Assembly: GCA_002410925.1 (NCBI GenBank)
Contig: DHPR01000010.1
Span: forward strand, 1-64,000
From: UBA5359 sp002410925 [NCBI: bacterium UBP13_UBA5359]
GTDB lineage: Bacteria > UBP13 > UBA5359
Direction of reading: 5' to 3'
Length of the DNA stretch: 64,000 nt
The notes under the pieces were generated by a model. That model was not told where the DNA came from, did no database searches, and saw only the letters and a program-made list of their open reading frames with translations. How positions within the stretch are numbered: position 1 is the first letter of the stretch; each line of letters opens with the position of its first letter. Shown piece after piece: positions 57,497-64,000 of this stretch. The translations under genes were made by a program, and so were the position numbers.

Positions 57497-59141
57497 TACC
57501 GCGAAAATAAACAACCATGATCAATCCGGAATAATCAGTGTCTGGCTGGCAAACTCGTTACGCCGTTTCTACTTGGCATCACCAGCGGAAGAGTATAAGC
57601 CACTGTTGCTTGAGGCTGCCCGGGGAGAACGTTGTTCTTTTCAGGTTGTTATCCGTACCGGAGAACGCCCGCTAACAGTTTGCGCCGAGGCGCATGCTAT
57701 CGGCGATTTGCCTGTAGAGGTGCGTCTGGCAGGTTATGTACCCATTCGGCATCTGACTATGGAAACACCGCTTGATGATATTGAGGGAGCCGGTTTCCTT
57801 CCCGGATATGCGCCGGACCCTCTTCTGCCAGTGAGTTTAGTGCAGGCAGGAGCGCATGAAACACATTCCTTCTGGATTACCGTTCAGGTGGGAACGGAGG
57901 TCACACCAGGGCGCCATACGATTATGGTTATAATCCGGTCAGGGAAGTTAACGCCGCTATCCTGCGAGGTTACAGTGCTGGTGCACCGAGCCATATTACC
58001 GCCACGACGCAATTTCCCGGTAACACAGTGGTTCTATGCTGATGCACTTTGCGATTGGTACAAAGTGGAGCTCTTTGAAGAGCCTTTCTGGAAAATCTTG
58101 AAAAGGTATTTATCCGATCTAAGCTTGCATGGGCAGGATACCGTCTATGTGCCGGCCTTCACGCCTTCCCTTGACGGAGTTAAGCGCCCGACACAACTCT
58201 TGGATGTGCAAATCGAACAGGGTGAATACCGTTTTGACTGGTCCATGGTGGCTGCCTGGGTAAAAATGGCCAGAGAATGCGGCTTGTCCCGGTTTGAATG
58301 GCCGCATCTCTTTACTCAGTGGGGGGCAGACCGGGCAATCCGCATTTACGAGGGCCGGGCGGAAAACGGTAATCTTCTATGGCCGCCGGAAACCGGAGCG
58401 CTTTCCGAAACCTATCGCCGTTTCCTAGCTCGGTATCTTAGCGAACTGGAGCGCTTTCTGCATCTGGAAAAACTGACTGATTGCAGCTTTTTTCATCTCT
58501 CTGACGAACCTCATGAGGACAGTCATTTTATCAACTATCGTGCAGCCAGAGGCATGTTAAGAGAACTGGCTCCGTGGATGAAGATCACGGATGCCTTGAG
58601 TGAACTTAAGTTTGCTTACGAGGGCTTGGTAGATATACCTGTGCCCGGTGTGCAACATGCTCCTGATTTTGTGGAGAAGGACTTCTTTGCCTGGGCTTAT
58701 TTTTGTTGCGGCCCGCGCGGTCGCTATCTGAATCGTTTTCTGGATACACCTCTACTCAAATTAAGAATGGCCGGGTGGCTCTTTTTTAAACTGCAGGCCA
58801 GGGGATTTCTACATTGGGGGTATAACTACTGGTATAGATTTCAGACGACAGAGCTTATCGATCCGTATGCTGTTACCGACGGCCTTGCTTGGCCTAAAAT
58901 CCCGCCCGGCGATACCTTTGTCGTCTATCCGGGAACGGACGGTCCGGTAGATTCCCTGCGCTGGGAAGTCTTTGCCGAGAGCCTTCAGGATTATACTTTG
59001 CTGCAGGCTGCCGCATCTGATCCAAACGCCCCAATGCTTGCCGGCATTCATGACTATGCCGATTTCCCACGTGATGTCGGCTGGATTGCTGCCCGTCGCA
59101 GCAAACTTCTGGCTGAGTTGGATAAGATAAATATGAAATAA
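57489..59141 (+). CDS. GH123-like (DUF4091) protein without signal peptide
   Basis: A 550-residue protein with the GH123 layout: beta-sandwich N-domain (about 20-170; RGERCSFQVVIRTG, HTIMVIIRSGKLTPLSCEVTV), TIM barrel with the catalytic-type Asp-Glu pair in FFHLSDEPHEDS near residue 338, and the C-terminal YPGTDGPVDSLRWEVFAE then LQDY motif near 480-500. No signal peptide is seen, so unlike its neighbours it is probably cytoplasmic and may act on imported fragments. It is coupled to the preceding gene by an 8-base overlap; a GH130 gene follows 19 bases on. Confidence 0.8.
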   Translation: MSNTAKINNHDQSGIISVWLANSLRRFYLASPAEEYKPLLLEAARGERCSFQVVIRTGERPLTVCAEAHAIGDLPVEVRLAGYVPIRHLTMETPLDDIEGAGFLPGYAPDPLLPVSLVQAGAHETHSFWITVQVGTEVTPGRHTIMVIIRSGKLTPLSCEVTVLVHRAILPPRRNFPVTQWFYADALCDWYKVELFEEPFWKILKRYLSDLSLHGQDTVYVPAFTPSLDGVKRPTQLLDVQIEQGEYRFDWSMVAAWVKMARECGLSRFEWPHLFTQWGADRAIRIYEGRAENGNLLWPPETGALSETYRRFLARYLSELERFLHLEKLTDCSFFHLSDEPHEDSHFINYRAARGMLRELAPWMKITDALSELKFAYEGLVDIPVPGVQHAPDFVEKDFFAWAYFCCGPRGRYLNRFLDTPLLKLRMAGWLFFKLQARGFLHWGYNYWYRFQTTELIDPYAVTDGLAWPKIPPGDTFVVYPGTDGPVDSLRWEVFAESLQDYTLLQAAASDPNAPMLAGIHDYADFPRDVGWIAARRSKLLAELDKINMK

Positions 59142-59160
59142 TCTAAGGGGCGATTTACCG

Positions 59161-60180
59161 ATGAAGATACAAAGGCATGCCGGCAACCCTATACTTAAAC
59201 CCGAACCCCTTAATCCCTGGGAGAGTATGGCAGTTTGCAATCCTACCGTTTGGTATGAGAACGGTCTCTTCCGCATGCTCTACCGGGCTGCCGGTGATGA
59301 TGAGGCACACCGTATTTATCTGGGCCTGGCGGAGAGCCGGGACGGCATCAACTTTAAACGCGTATCTAACGATCCCGTGCTGGCCCCAAGTGCGGACGGC
59401 CCTGATGCCGGCTGCATTGAAGATCCTCGGGTGGTGAGGTTCGAAGGAGTCTTTTACATTACCTATGCCTATCGCCCCTTCCCTCCCGGGCGCTACTGGC
59501 TGCATCCGGAAGGCATGGCTTACGCTCCCGGCAGCCCTGAAGGAGCGCCGCGGCTGATAAGAGAAAACCTGACCAATACCGGCCTGGCCATGTCTACCGA
59601 TCTGCAAACTTTTATCCGGCTGGGACGCTTGACCGAAGCTAATTCAGATAACCGTGACGTGATGTTTTTTCCCGAGCGCATAAAAGGCAAATATGTCCTT
59701 TTGCATCGAAAAAAGGAGTTGCCGGATACACCTTTCCCATCCATAAGGATCTCCTTTATGGAAGATCTGTTCGATTATAACGATGGTTTTCTGTTGGCCA
59801 GAAACCGGTACTGGTGGGAAACTAAAATGGGCGCCGGTTGCCCGCCGCTACGGACGGACGACGGCTGGCTGCTAATATACCATGCGGTCTGCCGCAAGGG
59901 AATATATCGTGCCGGGGCCATGCTTCTTGATCTGGAGAATCCTCGGGAAGTGATTGCACGCACGGCGGAACCTATACTTGAGCCGAAGTGTAATTACGAG
60001 TGTTCCGGGCTTTACAGCGATTGCGTTTTTCCTACCGGTGCCGTCGTCGTTGGTGATATCCTCTATATTTACTATGGGGCGGCTGACAAGTGCATCTGCT
60101 TGGCTACATGCAAGTTAAGCCGGCTTATAGATCACCTGTTGAAGAGAAGAAGGTTGATGCTCTTTGGAGCAAGCCTCTGA
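59161..60180 (+). CDS. GH130 family glycoside phosphorylase/hydrolase
   Basis: A 339-residue five-bladed propeller: HAGNPILKPEP, NPTVWYENGLFRMLYRA, the catalytic Asp in GCIEDPRVV near residue 87, MFFPERIKGKY, GAGCPPLRTDDGWLLIYH, and IYYGAADKCICLAT. It belongs to a subgroup distinct from the 100-1164 protein. Cytoplasmic. It would phosphorolyse or hydrolyse beta-mannosides or related disaccharides made by the upstream GH123-like enzymes. GGGGCG before the ATG is a weak ribosome-binding site. Confidence 0.9.
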   Translation: MKIQRHAGNPILKPEPLNPWESMAVCNPTVWYENGLFRMLYRAAGDDEAHRIYLGLAESRDGINFKRVSNDPVLAPSADGPDAGCIEDPRVVRFEGVFYITYAYRPFPPGRYWLHPEGMAYAPGSPEGAPRLIRENLTNTGLAMSTDLQTFIRLGRLTEANSDNRDVMFFPERIKGKYVLLHRKKELPDTPFPSIRISFMEDLFDYNDGFLLARNRYWWETKMGAGCPPLRTDDGWLLIYHAVCRKGIYRAGAMLLDLENPREVIARTAEPILEPKCNYECSGLYSDCVFPTGAVVVGDILYIYYGAADKCICLATCKLSRLIDHLLKRRRLMLFGASL

Positions 60181-60826
60181 AGAATTCTTGAGAGGGTTAT
60201 TAGTTAAGCCTTATTCTCAAAGGGTATGCCAATTATCTGCTGGCTCATAAGATTCTTCCTCTTCGATGTAACGGATGCCGTGCCGCCGGCATAGTGCTTC
60301 TAGTTTAAGAGAGAAGCGTAAGAGAAAGAATGCCATGTATGTCGCCAACAGAGATTACGGGTATAGCCGCGAGAGATAAGCGATTGTCCGAGACCGCATC
60401 ACTCAATCGCCGGCAAGATTATCTTAAGCTTGAAAAGCAATCAATTGAAAAAGTGATCACATAAGCCGGTAATAAATTGTTGCCCTTATCTTCATAAGTT
60501 ATTTGCTATGGGAGGCCAACCGTTTGAAGATAAACGCTCGTCTTCTCTATAGTACCATAGAGATTACAGCTATTGCTGTTATTTGCCGGCAAGCGTATTT
60601 GCCTTCGCTCTTCAAGTAAACTCCAATGCCGGATTCACAGTTGATAATTCCCCCCGCTTTTGCTACTATCCAATAGTAAGACAAAACTTTAAAGGAATTA
60701 CGCAGTTGCCTGCCAAACGGATAAAGCTGTTGCCCTGCTTGCTTTGAACGACCATGCACACCAGCCAAGCTGTAATTCGTACCATGAACCGGCCATCCAA
60801 AAAACCACAGACGAAAGGTTACTGTT
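60181..60826 (+). other. gene-poor 646-bp region
   Basis: No convincing intact gene was found on either strand. Stop codons are frequent. One minus-strand frame (60217-60336) may be transposase debris and is listed separately. Another minus-strand open stretch near 60547-60894 overlaps the yqeK start and has no recognisable motif. The region separates the glycan locus from the yqeK-LCP housekeeping genes and may be decayed mobile DNA. Confidence 0.5.
60217..60336 (-). pseudogene. possible TnpB-type transposase fragment
   Basis: A 39-residue minus-strand frame contains RFSLKLEALCRRHGIRYIEE followed by EESYEPAD. This resembles the L-x-Y-K-A-E-x-G-I-x-V-I-E-x-E-E-S-Y-T-S region of TnpB/OrfB proteins, but the TS after ESY is missing. 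A stop lies upstream in frame. It is too short for certainty. Confidence 0.25.
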
Positions 60827-61405
60827 TTGCAACGCAAAGAAATCGAAAAGAAGCTTGAAAAAATGATTGGCCGTGAGCGGCTGCTGCATTCCATTGGCGT
60901 GGCTGATGTTGCTGCTGATCTGGCCGTGATACATGGATGTGACAGAGAGAAGGCTCAGACAGCCGGCTTGCTGCATGATTGTGCCAAGGCTCTTACGCCT
61001 GAAGATATGATGAAGCTGATCTCTTCCGAAGGATTGGCAATCGATGAAGAGGAGAGATTGGAGCCCGGTTTACTCCATGCCCCGGTAGGTGCTATAATTG
61101 CCAGTAAGAGTTTCGGTGTGGAAGACAGGGATATCCTGAGAGCGATAGCAAGACATACGACCGGAGACAGTGATATGACCTGTCTGGATAAGATAATATA
61201 TTTGGCGGACGCCATCGAGCCGGGACGAACGTTTCCCGGGGCGGATGAGCTTAGAAAGCTGAGCCGCCGTGACCTCGACGAAGCCGTTCTTATGCTTCAG
61301 GAGAGGACGATAAATCGCTTGCTTCACAGGAGAACCATTATCCACAGCCGGACTATTGCTGCCAGAAACGATCTGCTGAAAAGGCATATGCACCGGAGAG
61401 GTTAA
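60827..61405 (+). CDS. yqeK: HD-domain hydrolase YqeK (Ap4A hydrolase family)
   Basis: A 192-residue HD-domain protein: R-x-L-H-S-I-G-V-A at residues 18-26, metal-binding HD in GLLHDCAKAL, LLHAPVGA, ARHTTGD and YLADAIEPGR, all YqeK hallmarks. Characterised homologues symmetrically hydrolyse Ap4A. The start is TTG 60827, with GAAAGG 9 bases upstream; no in-frame ATG precedes the conserved part. Its stop overlaps the LCP start by one base. Confidence 0.9.
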   Translation: MQRKEIEKKLEKMIGRERLLHSIGVADVAADLAVIHGCDREKAQTAGLLHDCAKALTPEDMMKLISSEGLAIDEEERLEPGLLHAPVGAIIASKSFGVEDRDILRAIARHTTGDSDMTCLDKIIYLADAIEPGRTFPGADELRKLSRRDLDEAVLMLQERTINRLLHRRTIIHSRTIAARNDLLKRHMHRRG

Positions 61406-62610
61406 TGGTTGATCAGAATAGCGATAGTAAATCATTAGAGCATAAGAATAAGCGGGATATCATAGATAATCTCATTTTAATTGCCGTTGTTGCTATTCTG
61501 GTAGTGTTGCTGGTTCAGGCATATTCTCTTTGGAAGGGTATCAAAGGTCCTATCGATATATTCAATCCGCCCTTTCAGGGCAGGGAAGAGCTTACCATTC
61601 TCCTTGTAGGTGTGGATGGGGTTGGGGAACATCAGCGAACGGACACTATAATGCTGGCCCGCATGAATTTAAAGAATAAGTATATGGGCATTCTCTCCAT
61701 ACCTCGTGATTCCAGAGTAGATATACCGGGATACGGCATAGAAAAGGTGAATGCAGCTTTTGCTCGCGGCGGCATAGAGCTGACCAAAGATACTCTTCAA
61801 AGCGTAATAGGCTTGCCTATGGATTATTACGTCATCGTTGATTTTGACGGGTTTAAATCTTTTATCGATGCTCTGGGCGGGGTAGATATAGTTGTGGATA
61901 AGAGAATGCGTTATCGCGACCGATCCCAAAAATTGAATATAGATTTGCATCCCGGCCTGCAGCATCTTAACGGCGAGCAGGCTATGGGCTTTGTTCGTTT
62001 TCGCCATGATGTTATGGGGGATATTACTCGTATAGGACGCCAGCAGCAGTTTGTTCAGGCAGTCAGCAAGCGTTTTATGTGTGCTTACAATATAGCCAAA
62101 TTGCCATCATTGGTGGAGCAGCTTCGGGATAATATCAAAACCGATATGTCGACAAAAGACCTTATTACCCTGGCCAAGATAATGAAAAAAGAGGATCAGC
62201 TTGCAATTAAGGCAGCTACTCTTCCGGGAACCCCGACCAATATCGGAGGTATAAGCTTTTGGCAGATAGACTCTGAGGCTGCCTATAGAGAGATCAACAG
62301 CATCTTCTTTCCGCCATTTGAGGAGGAAAAGAGGAGCGGCAATAAAGAGATGGGTGTAGAAGTTTTAAACGGGTGCGGCATAGCCGGCATAGCCGACCAG
62401 GTGGCGAAAGCTCTCTCGGATAAGGGATACGGCATCCATAAGACCGGCAATGCCGATCACTTCGATTATCGTTCTTCCAAAGTAATAGTCAGCCGATCTG
62501 CTACCAGAGAGGGGCGCCGTATTTGCGATCTCCTTAGCATAAAGAATATGCAGGTTGATAAAAAGAAGGATTGCATAACCGTTATTATAGGATTCGATTA
62601 TTGCCCTTAG
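61405..62610 (+). CDS. LytR-CpsA-Psr (LCP) family protein with LytR_C domain
   Basis: A 401-residue type II membrane protein: one transmembrane helix (about 22-45), extracytoplasmic LCP domain (about 65-225) with the conserved DTIMLARMN, ILSIPRDSRVDIPGYG and VNAAFARGG segments and the later RFRHDVMGDITRIGRQQ, then a LytR_C domain (about 305-400; VEVLNGCGIAGIADQVA). LCP enzymes attach undecaprenyl-linked glycans to peptidoglycan, consistent with tagO and wecB in the same window. Confidence 0.92.
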   Translation: MVDQNSDSKSLEHKNKRDIIDNLILIAVVAILVVLLVQAYSLWKGIKGPIDIFNPPFQGREELTILLVGVDGVGEHQRTDTIMLARMNLKNKYMGILSIPRDSRVDIPGYGIEKVNAAFARGGIELTKDTLQSVIGLPMDYYVIVDFDGFKSFIDALGGVDIVVDKRMRYRDRSQKLNIDLHPGLQHLNGEQAMGFVRFRHDVMGDITRIGRQQQFVQAVSKRFMCAYNIAKLPSLVEQLRDNIKTDMSTKDLITLAKIMKKEDQLAIKAATLPGTPTNIGGISFWQIDSEAAYREINSIFFPPFEEEKRSGNKEMGVEVLNGCGIAGIADQVAKALSDKGYGIHKTGNADHFDYRSSKVIVSRSATREGRRICDLLSIKNMQVDKKKDCITVIIGFDYCP

Positions 62611-62653
62611 TCAGCTATGTAACAGCCTAAATACCGGGTTGCGGGGTCTGACT

Positions 62654-64000
62654 ATGACAGGATTTCGATTCGAGTATATTCTTTTGCTTATCGTAGCCGC
62701 TCTTATATCGGCTGCGGTTATAGCTTTGTACCGCCGGCGTTTGACCAAGGCTCTTATTGTTGTTCCGGGTGCTGAAGAGAATCCATTTGAAGCTGAGACA
62801 GCCTTGCTTCAGCTGCTATCAGGCCCGGCCCTTTCGCCGGACAAGATAGAACTACAACTACAGAAGCGCATCGGAGAGCTATCGCTCCTTTTCAGCCTGG
62901 GGCAATCTCTTGCGCATACAGCAGACTCGGAGCATGCCGTACAGACTATTATTTCTTATACTATGCATATATTGCAGGTTAAAAGATGTATCTGCCTAAA
63001 ATATAATGAAGTTCGCGATATAATTGATATCGATGGATATCATGGTTTGAGCCGCTTATTCTTATCCGCTTACCGCTCTTGCCCGCCTGATGAAATTGTG
63101 AGCATGGCTATTCATGAGGGGCGCACCATCAAGGTGGCTTTAGAAGATGATCTCATGGCCGGCAAGCACAAGCTGTACAAAGCTGAAGGCGTTGGCGGGC
63201 TTCTTGCCGCACCGCTTATTTATGGCGGCAGGCCCGCGGGCGCATTGTTGGTTTTTTCCGATCAAGATGAGAATTTCAAGCCCGAGGCCGGAAGGCTGCT
63301 GACCAGCGTGGCGCATCAGGCGGCTGCTGCGGTTCGAAATACGGCGTTATGCTCGAAGTTGGAGATGCGTAACCAGCAGATTGCTGCTCTGAGTGATGTT
63401 TCCGGGGCTATAAATTCTCTGATGGTGCTTGAAGCCGTGATGCAAAAGATATTATGGTCGATAACATCCATCTTTGAGGCTCGCGCCTGCCTGCTCTTTC
63501 TCTTTGATGAGAGAGAGGAACTGCGACTGGATTCATATTGCGGTTATACAGTGAAAGACCTGCCCGATGAGCCGATCAAAAGAGGACAGGCTGTAACGAC
63601 GGTTTTGGCTACAGGCAATCCGCAGTCTGCCGGTTACGAGGAGGCTCCGGAAATATTTGAACTTATCAGTTATCCCGACAATTGCCTGGCAGTATTGCTG
63701 CCTCTGGCTATCAAAAACAGGCCTGCGGGTATTATGGCTGTAGTCTTGCCCTTTGATCATCCTCTGACGATGGATGACCGAGCTCTTATGATGACCTTTG
63801 CTACTCAGGTGGCCATTGCGATAGAGAACAATCAACTTTATGACAGCATGGAGCACCGTATAAATGAATTGACAACACTGGTGCGCGTGGTAGCATCGAT
63901 AGCATCTACACTGGATTTAAAGTTTGTTCTGGATACGATAGTGCAATTGGCGGCACATGTTATGAATGGTGCTCTCTGCTCTATTCGTCTCATAGATGAA
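62654..64000 (+). CDS. membrane-anchored multi-GAF sensor protein, 3' end outside window
   Basis: From ATG 62654 an uninterrupted frame of 449 codons reaches the window end. It has one N-terminal membrane helix (about 6-25), a linker, and at least three GAF-type domains: about 75-235 (LFSLGQSLAHTAD to FKPEAGRLLTSVAHQAAAAV), about 245-405 (DVSGAINSLMVL to MTFATQVAIAIENNQLYD), and the start of a third near 415 (VRVVASIASTLDLKFV). A histidine kinase, diguanylate cyclase or phosphatase output domain probably follows beyond the window. No good ribosome-binding site is visible. It starts 44 bases after the LCP gene. Confidence 0.85.
   Translation, partial: MTGFRFEYILLLIVAALISAAVIALYRRRLTKALIVVPGAEENPFEAETALLQLLSGPALSPDKIELQLQKRIGELSLLFSLGQSLAHTADSEHAVQTIISYTMHILQVKRCICLKYNEVRDIIDIDGYHGLSRLFLSAYRSCPPDEIVSMAIHEGRTIKVALEDDLMAGKHKLYKAEGVGGLLAAPLIYGGRPAGALLVFSDQDENFKPEAGRLLTSVAHQAAAAVRNTALCSKLEMRNQQIAALSDVSGAINSLMVLEAVMQKILWSITSIFEARACLLFLFDEREELRLDSYCGYTVKDLPDEPIKRGQAVTTVLATGNPQSAGYEEAPEIFELISYPDNCLAVLLPLAIKNRPAGIMAVVLPFDHPLTMDDRALMMTFATQVAIAIENNQLYDSMEHRINELTTLVRVVASIASTLDLKFVLDTIVQLAAHVMNGALCSIRLIDE

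Noticed and set aside
60547-60894. Minus-strand 115-codon frame before yqeK
   Set aside because: It overlaps the yqeK start and has no recognisable family signature.

Overview
The window reads as a stretch of chromosome from an anaerobic, fermentative, saccharolytic bacterium with roughly half G+C and genes almost all on the + strand. It has a trimeric electron-bifurcating-type [FeFe] hydrogenase, a V-type ATPase whose proteolipid keeps the full Na+-site signature, a DUF1559-type prepilin, GntR-LacI chimeric regulators and GH123/GH130-like enzymes. The housekeeping order rpiB-glyA-dCMP deaminase-tagO-wecB and yqeK-LCP is typical of Terrabacteria. An Armatimonadota-like or related uncultured lineage is my best guess, by inference from gene content only.

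Layout. 0-11.7 kb: a carbohydrate-linked accessory region (GH130, a GntR-LacI regulator with palindromic operators, a GH20-like hydrolase, a NodB-type deacetylase, a mutarotase-like protein, two creatinase-type M24 proteins, a fumarylacetoacetase-family enzyme, a Gfo/Idh/MocA oxidoreductase). 11.9-16.9 kb: a decayed rex gene followed by hydCBA, a remnant of a [2Fe-2S] gene and a strong terminator. 17.0-18.8 kb: a truncated vapB/nucleotidyltransferase pair, a small membrane protein and a methyltransferase. 18.9-23.2 kb: a Gfo/Idh gene with an apparently leaderless promoter, then HpcH-type aldolase, FadR-type regulator, SDR and aldo/keto reductase. 23.3-25.0 kb: a scar with a broken sialidase-like gene, an internally deleted IS1634-type transposase and a 219-bp copy of the aldolase/regulator junction. 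25.0-32.8 kb: a tightly coupled, unfamiliar catabolic operon (GntR-LacI regulator, GH20-like hydrolase, class V aminotransferase, Gfo/Idh, amidohydrolase, cyclase, M20 hydrolase). 32.9-37.5 kb: core metabolism and cell-wall glycan precursors. 37.6-39.2 kb: UspA and two TrkA-type proteins. 39.2-47.9 kb: the complete V-ATPase operon. 48.1-60.2 kb: a regulator, a prepilin, secreted LamG/GH123-like proteins and a second GH130. 60.2-60.8 kb: gene-free. 60.8-64 kb: yqeK, an LCP protein and a multi-GAF sensor running off the end.

How it fits together. Two unrelated sets of secreted or cytoplasmic glycan enzymes, each beside its own GntR-LacI regulator, suggest use of diverse or amino-sugar-bearing polysaccharides. 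Oxidoreductases, an aldolase, a FAH enzyme and an amidohydrolase look like parts of non-phosphorylative sugar-acid routes. The hydrogenase would dispose of reductant as H2, and the V-ATPase would couple ATP to Na+. No sugar transporter, tRNA, rRNA or CRISPR array was seen. The best candidates for undescribed biology are the 25.0-32.8 kb operon, the prepilin/LamG/GH123 locus, and the two paralogous GH20-like hydrolases.
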